DNA of 64,000 nucleotides from CBDAQR01 sp965199055 (GTDB lineage Bacteria > Pseudomonadota > Gammaproteobacteria > Pseudomonadales > Halieaceae), in the NCBI GenBank assembly GCA_965199055.1, contig CBDAQR010000003.1, positions 2,046,001-2,110,000 of the forward strand, read 5' to 3'. The notes beneath the pieces were generated by a model. It ran no database searches. It had not been told where the DNA came from and was given only the letters and a program-made list of their open reading frames with translations. Of this stretch, positions 34,858 through 43,527 are shown piece after piece. A program made the translations under genes and the position numbers. Every line of letters starts with the position of its first letter. Position 1 is the stretch's first letter.

Positions 34858-36255
34858 TGAGTAATTATCTACCCGTACAAACAGACTTCGAGCCGCTGGG
34901 CGAAGCGCGCGATGCAGAGCGAATCGATCGTCCCTCTCTGTCTTACTGGCAAGACGTGTGGCGCCGACTGAAGAAAAACACTCGCGCCGTTGTATCTCTT
35001 TACATGGTCGTTGGGTTGCTCCTGTTCACACTGGCAGGACCATTGGTCTGGCGGGTTGATCCGGCGCTACAGGACCTGGAGCAAATTTCCCAGGGCCCCA
35101 ACCTGGGACGCTACGCTCTTGTCATCGCGGACCAGCAGCCAGCACGGGAAGTCACCAGTCGGCAATTGTCAGCCACCGCCATTGGGAATATTCGGGCACC
35201 ACAAAACCTGCGCACACTGGGTCGCGCCCATAGCGAGGGTGTCACTCTGGCCTGGGATGCTGTCCCCGGCGCTGTCGGCTATCAGCTGTTTCGTCATGAG
35301 TTGAATCCCAGCGGCATCGATGACCTGGGCCTTCCCTTGGGAGAGCTTCGGGCCAACCAGCTGAGCTACCTGGATAGACTCGGTCTGCAAACTCGCGGCT
35401 ATTACTATTCAGTAGTGGCTGTCTTTGGTGATGGCGCAGCACAAGAATTCACTTCTCTGGCCGTCGAGGTTGAGCAGGCGATTAGACTCTCCGAAGCCTT
35501 TTATCGCGGCCTCGTTGATAACCCCGATGACTCGACCCTAATCGGCACACAAATTCGACTGGAGATGCACCCACTGGGCACAGACTATCTGGGCCGCGAC
35601 ATGCTAGCGCGGCTGATGTGGGGCGCGCACGTCATTGTTTATTGGCATTGTTGCGCCACTGCTTTACGTTGCCATCGGGCTAGCCTAAGGCGGGCTGGCC
35701 GGCTACAGCGGCGGCCGCACTGACAACTTAATGATGCGCTTCGCCGATTTCGTGATTGCGCTGCCCTTCCTACTATTTATGATCCTGTTCAAGATTGCCT
35801 TTGGCCTGGGACCGGGAGAAAGTGGTGTCGGGCCCATGCTGTTGGCATTGGTGTTATTGAGCTGGCCCGCCACCGCTCGGTTGGTCCGGGGGCAGGTGCT
35901 GCAGATTCGGGAGGAGGCCTATATCGCGGCCGCTCGATTGATGGGCGCCTCTGCCCCTTATCTGGTGATGCGCCACATGCTGCCCAATGTGATGGGCGTG
36001 CTGTTGGTATCTCTGACTTTCGCCATCCCCACTGCCATCTTTATCGAGGCGTTCCTGTCTTTCATAGGAATGGGCGTGGTGCCGCCAACGCCTTCATGGG
36101 GATCGATGTGTAATGACGGCATTCGTACCATGCTGTCACACCCCCACGAACTGATTTTTCCCGCCCTGTTCATCAGCATTACCGTGCTGGCCTTCAACCT
36201 GCTGGGCGACGGATTGCGCGACGCTATGGACGCGCGCATGAGGAGCGGCACATGA
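34857..36255 (+). pseudogene. oppC: OppC permease gene broken by frameshift and in-frame stop, with FN3-like insertion
   Basis: The first frame runs from 34857 to 35723. It has one membrane helix (about 44-65), a long periplasmic insert with a fibronectin-III-like segment (about 113-206), and the OppC signature HPLGTDYLGRDMLARLMWGA (238-257), then nonsense. From 35635 the OppC continuation LFIGIVAPLLYVAIGLA is in another frame. It meets a TAA at 35686-35688 where family members carry a sense codon, then continues GGLAGYSGGRTDN and the intact C-terminal permease domain to 36255. So there are two lesions within about 55 bases. The C-terminal part alone (35731-36255) still encodes the EAA loop. 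Confidence 0.85.
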
Positions 36256-37274
36256 CGTCGGCCAAGGAACGCGTGCTGGAGGTAGAAGACCTGGTGGTCG
36301 AGTTCGACACCCACGGTGGCAAGGTTAGGGCGGTGCGGGGAGTTTCCTACGGCGTCGACGCCGGTGAGACCCTGGCAGTGGTCGGGGAGTCTGGCTGCGG
36401 CAAGTCCGTGACGGTCCAGGCGTTGATGGGGCTGATTCCCATGCCTCCCGGAAGGATTGTGAGAGGCTCCGCCAAATTGCTGGGTCGCGAGCTCATCGGG
36501 CTGACGCAAGCAGAGTTAAATCGCGTTCGCGGTGCTGACATGGGCATGATTTTCCAGGATCCCATGACCTCGCTGAATCCCACTATGCGGGTGGGAGACC
36601 AGATCGCGGAGACGCTGGTAATTCACCGCGGTATGTCCCGCGGCGACGCGCTCACTGAGGCAGTAAAACTGCTGGAGCGCACCCGCATACCCGAAGCTGC
36701 GCAACGGGTTAGACAGTACCCCTTCGAATTTTCCGGCGGCATGCTGCAGCGTGTCATGATCGCGATGAGCCTGGCCTGCACGCCCCGACTGTTGATTGCA
36801 GATGAGCCCACCACAGCGCTGGACGTCACCATCCAGGATCAGGTACTGGAATTGATGAAGGAAATTCAGCGTGAAGATGGCATGGCCATCATCCTCATCA
36901 CCCATGATCTCGGTGTGGTAGCGCGCATGGCCGATCGTGTGGCGGTGATGTATGCGGGAGAGGTTGTGGAAACGGGCTCGGCTGAGGACATTTTCTACAG
37001 GGCATCGCACCCCTATACACAGGGCCTGAAGTCGGCAATGCCGGATTCTTACGCCGATCGCTCCGACCAGTTGGTCGCTATTCCAGGCAGCCCCCCCGAT
37101 TTGTTTTCGCCGCCCCCCGGCTGCGCCTATCACCCGCGCTGTCCCCATGCGATGAGCGTATGCGCACGGGTTGATCCACCGGAGTTCGCCATGCTCGAAG
37201 GGCACGCCACCAGCTGCTGGCTGCACCACCCGGACGCCCCGGTCGCACAAGGGGAAACACCCAATGCTAGTTGA
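36252..37274 (+). CDS. oppD: Oligopeptide ABC transporter ATPase OppD
   Basis: 340 residues. Walker A is GESGCGKSVT, the signature is FSGGMLQRVMIAM, Walker B is LLIADEPTTALDV, and the H-loop is ITHDLGVVARMADR. The C-terminal oligopeptide/dipeptide extension has PPGCAYHPRCPHAM with the cysteines that in some relatives bind an Fe-S cluster. It starts four bases inside the oppC end and overlaps oppF by 11. It is intact despite the broken oppC. Confidence 0.94.
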   Translation: MTSAKERVLEVEDLVVEFDTHGGKVRAVRGVSYGVDAGETLAVVGESGCGKSVTVQALMGLIPMPPGRIVRGSAKLLGRELIGLTQAELNRVRGADMGMIFQDPMTSLNPTMRVGDQIAETLVIHRGMSRGDALTEAVKLLERTRIPEAAQRVRQYPFEFSGGMLQRVMIAMSLACTPRLLIADEPTTALDVTIQDQVLELMKEIQREDGMAIILITHDLGVVARMADRVAVMYAGEVVETGSAEDIFYRASHPYTQGLKSAMPDSYADRSDQLVAIPGSPPDLFSPPPGCAYHPRCPHAMSVCARVDPPEFAMLEGHATSCWLHHPDAPVAQGETPNAS

Positions 37275-38211
37275 AGCCCGCAATCTAAAGACCCATTTCA
37301 ACATCGGCGGCGGCCGTATCGTGCACGCTGTGGACGGCGTTTCGCTGAACATCGAGGAAAACGAAATCCTGGGCCTGGTCGGGGAGAGCGGCTGCGGCAA
37401 GTCGACCCTGGGTAAAACACTGGCGGGCCTGCAATCCAAAACCAGCGGCGACATCCTGTTCCGCGGCAAGCCACTGCCTGAGCGCTATAGCAAAGAGGAC
37501 TTTCAGCGACTGTCGACAAATATTCAAATGATATTCCAGGATCCGTACACCTCGCTGAACCCGCGCATGACAATTCATGAAATCGTGTCTGAACCTCTGC
37601 GTCTGCAGTCCGGCGGTCGCAACAGCGACTACCGCGAGTTGGTGGCACAGTGGCTGGAGCGCGTGGGTCTGAAACGCGACCATGTGAGTCGTTACCCGCA
37701 CGAGTTCTCAGGCGGCCAGCGTCAGCGAATCGGTATTGCGCGAGCGCTAATCGTCAAGCCGCGCTTCGTGATCTGCGACGAGCCCATCTCAGCATTGGAC
37801 GTGTCGGTGCAGGCCCAGGTGATCAACCTGCTGCAGGAGCTCAAGGATACGCTGGGCCTCACACTGCTATTCATCGCACACGATTTATCGATGGTGCGCT
37901 ACCTTTGCGACCGGATGGCGGTCATGTATCTCGGTTCCGTGGTAGAGGAAGGACCTTCTGATGAGGTCTATTTCGAACCAAAGCACCCCTATACCCGCAT
38001 GCTGATCGCCTCCAATCCGGTAGCCGATCCCAAGCGTGAACGCGCTCGTCACCATCAGCCGCCCCAGGGAGAGATTCCCTCGCCCATTAACCCGGGGCCA
38101 GGCTGTCGCTTTGCCGATCGCTGCCCGGAGGCCAGCGCCAAGTGCCGTGATACCACGCCGATTCCCCGCTTCATCGACGAAAAGCGAATGATCTCTTGTC
38201 ACCTCTATTGA
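37264..38211 (+). CDS. oppF: Oligopeptide ABC transporter ATPase OppF
   Basis: 315 residues from the ATG at 37264. Walker A is GESGCGKSTLGK, the signature is FSGGQRQRIGIARAL, Walker B is FVICDEPISALDV, and the C-terminal tail has GCRFADRCPEASAKC. It pairs with OppD. It ends seven bases before the ECF sigma gene, so both are probably on one transcript. Confidence 0.94.
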   Translation: MLVEARNLKTHFNIGGGRIVHAVDGVSLNIEENEILGLVGESGCGKSTLGKTLAGLQSKTSGDILFRGKPLPERYSKEDFQRLSTNIQMIFQDPYTSLNPRMTIHEIVSEPLRLQSGGRNSDYRELVAQWLERVGLKRDHVSRYPHEFSGGQRQRIGIARALIVKPRFVICDEPISALDVSVQAQVINLLQELKDTLGLTLLFIAHDLSMVRYLCDRMAVMYLGSVVEEGPSDEVYFEPKHPYTRMLIASNPVADPKRERARHHQPPQGEIPSPINPGPGCRFADRCPEASAKCRDTTPIPRFIDEKRMISCHLY

Positions 38212-38218
38212 GGATTGC

Positions 38219-38767
38219 ATGAGCGATGATCGCCAGCGTTTTGTCGATGAACTCGTGCGGATGTATGGTCCCGCGCTGGAGCGCTATCTCGCCCGCAAGC
38301 TAGAGAATACCGCAGACGCAGCTGAAGTCGCCCAGGAAGCCTTTCTGCGCATTTACCGACTCGAACACCCGGAACAACTGGACAATGCCCGTGCCTTTCT
38401 GTTCCAGGTTGCCTCAAACCTGGCAATAGACCAGCTGCGGCGGCGGCAACTGCATTTTCGCTTTCTGAAAATCGAAAGTCGGGCCGACGAAGACGACGCC
38501 ACTGATATCCAGGGTGTTGCTTCTCCGGAACAGATCATCGCGGCACGTGAAAAGCTGGCTCGTATCTACGCGGTCGTAGACAAATTACCCGACAAGTGTC
38601 GCCAGGCCTTCCTGCTACATCGCAGCAGCGGCCTCTCTTACAGCGAAATCGCCCAGGAGCTGGGGGTTTCTGTTTCTAGTGTCGAGAAATATATACTGCA
38701 GGCATTAAAGGCCTGCCGCACGGAACTTGCGAGCTATTATGATGACGAAACAGATGAAAATAATTAA
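38219..38767 (+). CDS. FecI-type ECF sigma factor
   Basis: 182 residues with sigma region 2 (AEVAQEAFLRIYRLEHPEQL and then ARAFLFQVASNLAIDQLRRR) and region 4 (LPDKCRQAFLLHRSSGLSYSEIAQELGVS). The type is FecI/PvdS-like and is usually activated by a FecR-type transmembrane anti-sigma. The matching FecR and an STN-containing receptor follow directly. It begins seven bases after oppF with an SD-like TGAGGA. Confidence 0.92.
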   Translation: MSDDRQRFVDELVRMYGPALERYLARKLENTADAAEVAQEAFLRIYRLEHPEQLDNARAFLFQVASNLAIDQLRRRQLHFRFLKIESRADEDDATDIQGVASPEQIIAAREKLARIYAVVDKLPDKCRQAFLLHRSSGLSYSEIAQELGVSVSSVEKYILQALKACRTELASYYDDETDENN

Positions 38768-38790
38768 ACCCTCACAATTGAGGGGTTTAT
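38765..38790 (+). terminator. Hairpin at the end of the sigma gene, possible attenuator
   Basis: CCCTCA-CAAT-TGAGGG (38768-38783) follows the sigma stop, with short A/T flanks (GTTTATTGTTT). It is a 6-base stem with a weak T tract. It could be a weak terminator or a stabilising hairpin that lowers fecR expression relative to the sigma gene. Confidence 0.4.
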
Positions 38791-38862
38791 TGTTTGATTC
38801 GTTTAAGCCGGAGTACCGTAACATTCGTATCAAGCTGAAATCGCGCCAGCGGAACAACATAT

Positions 38863-39828
38863 ATGAGTAAGCAAGGCCATATCGACAGCATCACCGAGGA
38901 AGCCGCCGGCTGGATAGCCCGGCTGCGCTCTGATGCCGTTTCTGAAGCAGACCGCCAGGCCTTCGCTCTGTGGCTTGCGGACAGTCCCGCCCACCGCCGG
39001 GCTATGGACAGCATGCTGGAACTCTGGGACGACCTGGAAGTCGTGCGCCAGCTGCCATTCAAGGATACAGCTCCCAATGCTCCGCGACGCGGCTTGTTGG
39101 CGGGAGGGCTGGCGCTCGCTGCGAGTCTGACACTGGCAGTGCTGCTGACGCCCGCGCTGCAATTTGGCCCCGATGAACAGTTTTTCGAAACCCGGGTTGG
39201 CGAACAACTGATGGTTGATCTGGCCGATGGCAGCCAGGTGGCCATGAACACCAACAGCCGGCTGGAGATTGTCTTTAATAACGACCGGCGTGAATTGACT
39301 CTGGTCCGTGGCGAAGCCTACTTCGATGTGGCCAGAGACACCCAGAGACCCTTCGTGGTCGCTGCGGGTGATACCCAGGTGACAGCTCTCGGCACCGCTT
39401 TCAACATTTATATGGATGGGGACAATAGCCTGGTCACGGTGACCGAGGGCGTTGTTCGCGTCGCCGAAATAGCAGCCCCCGGTTCACGGCCCGCTGATAC
39501 CGAGGTGTTGGAAATAAATCAGGCCATCGTTGGCAGCCTCAGCGGTCTTGGCGCGCCGTACAAGATTGATAACCAGAATGCACTGGCGTGGCGCGAGGGC
39601 AAGCTGGTGGCTGACGGCATGACGCTGAAGCAACTGGCGCGCGAGCTGTCGCGCTACCACGCACGAAATATTTTGATCGCCGATGCCGAGCTGGGGCAGA
39701 AGACGGTTTCCGGGGTGTTCAGCCTGGCGGATCCCGATACCATCTTGCTCGCACTTGAACACAGCTTCGACGTTCGCAGCATCACCCTGGATGACGGCAG
39801 CATCCAGTTGATCAGGTCTCCCCTATAA
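38863..39828 (+). CDS. FecR-family transmembrane anti-sigma regulator
   Basis: 321 residues. The N-terminal DUF4880-type segment (10-52, EEAAGWIARLRSD...) binds sigma, a single membrane helix lies at about 75-98, and the FecR domain follows with VRGEAYFDVARDTQRPFVV and TQVTALGTAFNIY. A C-terminal DUF4974-type part (about 255-320, LKQLARELSRYHARNI...) contacts the receptor signalling domain in the family model. It lies between the sigma factor and the STN receptor. Confidence 0.92.
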   Translation: MSKQGHIDSITEEAAGWIARLRSDAVSEADRQAFALWLADSPAHRRAMDSMLELWDDLEVVRQLPFKDTAPNAPRRGLLAGGLALAASLTLAVLLTPALQFGPDEQFFETRVGEQLMVDLADGSQVAMNTNSRLEIVFNNDRRELTLVRGEAYFDVARDTQRPFVVAAGDTQVTALGTAFNIYMDGDNSLVTVTEGVVRVAEIAAPGSRPADTEVLEINQAIVGSLSGLGAPYKIDNQNALAWREGKLVADGMTLKQLARELSRYHARNILIADAELGQKTVSGVFSLADPDTILLALEHSFDVRSITLDDGSIQLIRSPL

Positions 39829-39843
39829 GCTATAACCAGCGCT

Positions 39844-42807
39844 GTGACTTCCCCACTGCGCCTGGTAGTCGCAGCACTCTGCTGCGCGCTGCACCTGTTT
39901 CTGTGGTGTCTGCCAGCGAACGCTGTCAGCGGCACCGAGTACCGATTTAGCATTGCCAGTCAGCCGCTTTCCCAGGGCTTAATTCAATTTAGCCACCAGA
40001 GTGGTCTGGCCATCGTCTTTCCGGACCCGCTGACCCGCAACATGACCAGCCCGGCCATCGAGGGGAACATGGCCTTTGAGACTGCTCTGGATCAGATGCT
40101 TGCGGGCACGGAGCTGGCTTGGCAGCTGATCGATAACCGCATTGTTGCGATCTACGACGGCAGTTGCAGTGCAACCGGCACCTGCCCCGATTCCGAAGAA
40201 CTGCTGGTGCAGCACCCCCTATACGTTCCTGGAATCGAGGAACTCTATGTGTATGGCAGCCAGGTAACGGGTTCCCGCATAAAACGAAACCACCTCACTG
40301 GCTCCGCACCCGTCGATATCATATCCGCTCCCGATATCGAGCTTAGCGGCGCCCAAACTCTGGGCGAGATACTGCGTTATTTACCCGCGGTTGCAGGCGA
40401 CGCCACCAGCACCGCCATTAGTAATGGCGGCGACGGCACTGCAACCGTCACACTCAGGGGGCTGCCCGCCTCCAGCACATTGGTGCTCATTAATGGTCGG
40501 CGCGTTGCCAATGACGGGTTGGCAGGAGAGTCCGTCGATCTCAATAGTATCGCTCCCGCTGCCGTTGAGCGCATTGAAATACTGAAGGACGGCGCCTCCG
40601 CCATTTACGGTTCAGATGCCATTGCCGGTGTTATCAACATTATTATGAAGGAGGACTTTTATGGCTTCCTGGCGGAACAATTCTACGGCGCCGCCGAAGA
40701 AGAGGATGGCGAGACCCGCACGACCACCGTGCAGTACGGCACCGGGTTCAAGCACGGCTCCCTGTTTCTGTCCGGGTCCCATTTTGATCAGCAGGAAATC
40801 GCCGCTCGCCACCGCAGCGTATCGCGCAGCGCCGACGGCAGGCGTCTGGGGGGCGCCGATCTGCGCTCCAGTGCTACGCCCAACGCCCGGGTGAGTCTGC
40901 CGGATGGTTCGACCGTGATACTGGACGACGTGAGCGGTGCGTACCGGCCGGTAACGGAAAACGACCTGTTCGATTTTCCTCTGTTCACTTCTTCACTGGT
41001 ACCTTCAGAGCGCAATTTCTTGTACGGCAGCGCCAGCTACGACATCACTGAACTGCTCACTATCTCCGTGGAGGCAAGCTACACCGATACCACCGCCGAG
41101 GCGGACCTGGCACCCACTCCCATTTTTACCGCATTCGAACAGACGCCCATACCCATAGCCGCCGACAACATTTACAACCCTTTTGCTACAGAGATCACCG
41201 ACCTGCGGCGACGCCTGCTAGAGCTGCCGCCGAGACAGCAGAAGAACAAGTCTGACGTCACTCGCTACACGCTTAACCTCGAGGGTCTGCACCAGGGCTG
41301 GAGCTGGGATTTTGCCTACAGCTACAGTCGCAGCGATGCCAAGGAGACCCTGTCTGGCCTGGTCAATGCCGACAATCTCCGCCGCGGCGTGGGACCCGCG
41401 GCCAACTGCCAGGGGGCCAGTGCAGACGGCTGCGTGCCTATTAATCTGTTCGGCCCAACTGGCAGTGTCGATGCGCAGCAGCTGGAATACCTGCAGGTTA
41501 CCGGCAAGGTGAAGGGTGAGAGCGAACTTGATGTCTACAGCCTCAACGCTAATCGGCCCCTGCTGGAACTGCCCTATGGCACGATGGATTTTGCCGCCGG
41601 TCTCGAATACCGCGACGAGTCGACAGAGAAGAGGCCAAGCCCACTGATCGCCGATCTGGGCACGATCGGTGGCACTAACTTCGAGGCCACCAGCGGTGAT
41701 CGGGAAGTGCGCGAAATCTACGCAGAGAGTATTGCGCCCGTGTGGCATTCCGCCAGTCAGCAGCAGAAGCTGGACTTTGAGGCGGCGATTCGCTGGTCTG
41801 ACTACAGCGACTTCGGCACCACGACCAACCCGAAACTGGGCCTGCGCTATCAGCACTCACCACAGCTACTGTTTCGAACCACATACACTGAAGGATTTCG
41901 CGCACCCACCCTGAATGAGTTATACCAGGGCGCCAGTGAAGACCAGGCCTTCATCTCAGACCCCTGTACCCAGCCGCAGAACGTCGGTGTTTTGCCAGGC
42001 TGCACACAGCAAGCCGATGCCACGCGTAATCAGTTTCTCACCGTGACTGGCGGCAACCCCAAGCTGGAAGAAGAGAAGGCAGAGACCTGGGGCCTGGGCG
42101 TGGTGTGGACACCCACTGCCGTTCAGGGGCTGAGCTTGTCCGTAGACTATTTCGACATCGACACAGAGAACGTCGTCGACTCCAGCGCCCAGTTCATTGT
42201 TAATCAAAACGCCGCCACCGGACGCTTTGAGGACAGGATCACGCGGGACGACGCCGGCAATCTGCAACTGGTCACCGCGACCAATCTCAATGTAGGTGAG
42301 CGCAGGGTCAAAGGTCTGGATATCAGTGTGGACTACCTGCTACCGACCAGAACCTGGGGGCAGTGGTCTATGGCCCTCAGTCTGGCCTATATCGACGAGT
42401 ACAGCATTCAGCTCGACGCCGGCTCTGAAACCATTGATTTAGCTGGTACCTTCGTCGACCCCGCGTCGGAAGGACTGGGCGGAATTCCGGAGTGGAAGGG
42501 CAACCTCGGTTTGCAGTGGGCACGATCGCGTTGGCGTGGCAGCTACGATGTCCACTTTGTGAGCGAACTGGAAGAACAGGTGCCTAACTCCGAGCGGCGC
42601 AGGGAAATCGATTCCTGGGTCGTCCACGATGTTCAGGTAAGCTATATGTTTAACCTGCTGAAGGGCTTGCGCCTGTCCATGGGCGTAGACAACCTGCTGG
42701 ACGAAGAGGCACCCTTTGCGGCATCGGCATTCAACGATAATATCGACGCCCGCACCCACGACCTGAAAGGCCGCTTCTGGTACGCAAAGCTCAGCCAGCG
42801 TATATAG
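39844..42807 (+). CDS. TonB-dependent receptor with N-terminal STN signalling domain
   Basis: 987 residues from a GTG. A signal peptide (to about 27) is followed by the STN domain (about 35-110, FSIASQPLSQGLIQFSHQSGL and TELAWQLIDNRIVAIYD). A TonB-box-like EELYVYGSQ comes next, then the plug (about 145-270, SGAQTLGEILRYLPAVAGD, LVLINGRRVAND, DGASAIYGSDAIAGVINII) and a beta-barrel ending in KGRFWYAKLSQRI. The STN domain signals to FecR and, with FecI, controls its own operon. The ligand is unknown and not necessarily iron; the linked Opp transporter hints at a peptide-like molecule. Confidence 0.92.
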   Translation: MTSPLRLVVAALCCALHLFLWCLPANAVSGTEYRFSIASQPLSQGLIQFSHQSGLAIVFPDPLTRNMTSPAIEGNMAFETALDQMLAGTELAWQLIDNRIVAIYDGSCSATGTCPDSEELLVQHPLYVPGIEELYVYGSQVTGSRIKRNHLTGSAPVDIISAPDIELSGAQTLGEILRYLPAVAGDATSTAISNGGDGTATVTLRGLPASSTLVLINGRRVANDGLAGESVDLNSIAPAAVERIEILKDGASAIYGSDAIAGVINIIMKEDFYGFLAEQFYGAAEEEDGETRTTTVQYGTGFKHGSLFLSGSHFDQQEIAARHRSVSRSADGRRLGGADLRSSATPNARVSLPDGSTVILDDVSGAYRPVTENDLFDFPLFTSSLVPSERNFLYGSASYDITELLTISVEASYTDTTAEADLAPTPIFTAFEQTPIPIAADNIYNPFATEITDLRRRLLELPPRQQKNKSDVTRYTLNLEGLHQGWSWDFAYSYSRSDAKETLSGLVNADNLRRGVGPAANCQGASADGCVPINLFGPTGSVDAQQLEYLQVTGKVKGESELDVYSLNANRPLLELPYGTMDFAAGLEYRDESTEKRPSPLIADLGTIGGTNFEATSGDREVREIYAESIAPVWHSASQQQKLDFEAAIRWSDYSDFGTTTNPKLGLRYQHSPQLLFRTTYTEGFRAPTLNELYQGASEDQAFISDPCTQPQNVGVLPGCTQQADATRNQFLTVTGGNPKLEEEKAETWGLGVVWTPTAVQGLSLSVDYFDIDTENVVDSSAQFIVNQNAATGRFEDRITRDDAGNLQLVTATNLNVGERRVKGLDISVDYLLPTRTWGQWSMALSLAYIDEYSIQLDAGSETIDLAGTFVDPASEGLGGIPEWKGNLGLQWARSRWRGSYDVHFVSELEEQVPNSERRREIDSWVVHDVQVSYMFNLLKGLRLSMGVDNLLDEEAPFAASAFNDNIDARTHDLKGRFWYAKLSQRI

Positions 42808-42824
42808 CGGCAAAAGGAGACCCG

Positions 42825-43298
42825 ATGAACAGCCTACTCAAACTCGTTGCCCCCACCCTCCTCGCCTTAAGCAGTGGCATTACGTTCGCCCAGGATTCGG
42901 GCAGTTTCCCGGGCATCGAGGCCCTGATGACGGCAGATGAGTACGAAGCCGCCGGTATTGATAAACTCAGCGCTGATGAGCGCCGGGCACTGAACCAGTG
43001 GCTGATTCGCTACACCGCCGAAGACTCGCAGGTGCTGTTAAACACCGATGAAGAGGTACAGGAAGCGGTGAAAGAGCAATCGGTTACCACCACCCTGGAT
43101 GACTCCTTCAAGGGCTGGTCGGGAGAAACGCTATTTCGTCTTGAAAATGGACAAATCTGGCAGCAGCGACGCCGCGGCAACTACAAGTATGTAGGTCCGG
43201 CCAATCCCGAGGTGGAGATCACGAAGAACTTCATGGGTTTTTACCGCATGGAGCTGTTAGCCAACGGCAAGTCGGTGCAGGTAAAACGCGTCAAGTGA
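42825..43298 (+). CDS. Small secreted protein following the STN receptor
   Basis: 157 residues with a signal peptide (cleaved after TFA, about residue 22) and a strong AAAGGAG before the start. The mature protein has no recognised domain. Visible are IEALMTADEYEAAGIDKLSAD (acidic, helical) and WSGETLFRLENGQIWQQRRRG, then GFYRMELLANGKSVQVKRVK. It lies 17 bases behind the receptor gene and is presumably co-transcribed. It may be a periplasmic partner of the receptor. I do not assign a function. Confidence 0.7.
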   Translation: MNSLLKLVAPTLLALSSGITFAQDSGSFPGIEALMTADEYEAAGIDKLSADERRALNQWLIRYTAEDSQVLLNTDEEVQEAVKEQSVTTTLDDSFKGWSGETLFRLENGQIWQQRRRGNYKYVGPANPEVEITKNFMGFYRMELLANGKSVQVKRVK

Positions 43299-43527
43299 CC
43301 ACCTGAAATTCCCGCGGGCAGCGCAAATTCTGGGCTCCGAGGCTACAAAACTCGGTTTTGTTCCCGGCAAATGCCGTGAATAATCACAATATCGCCCTTA
43401 AAGTGTGAATTTGTCACAAATCCCCGCCTGCCTATGAGGAAGCAGGCCCCCCGTTCGTTTAAAGGGGTGTGGTGAAAAACTCCTACTGGGGTTAATCACT
43501 AGTTAACAAAAAAACAGGGGAATCAAC
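43299..43527 (+). promoter_or_regulatory. Leader and promoter region of the second receptor gene
   Basis: 229 bases without a gene. It holds a GCCTGC...GCAGGC hairpin near 43430-43447 and an AT-rich stretch from 43380 with TTGTTC and TAATCA spaced like a weak promoter. The receptor's ATG at 43528 is preceded by AGGGGA. No Fur-box-like or riboswitch-like fold was recognised. Confidence 0.35.

Noticed and set aside
43299..43527. Fur box or riboswitch before the second receptor
   Set aside because: No inverted GATAAT-type 19-mer and no known riboswitch core could be recognised by eye.
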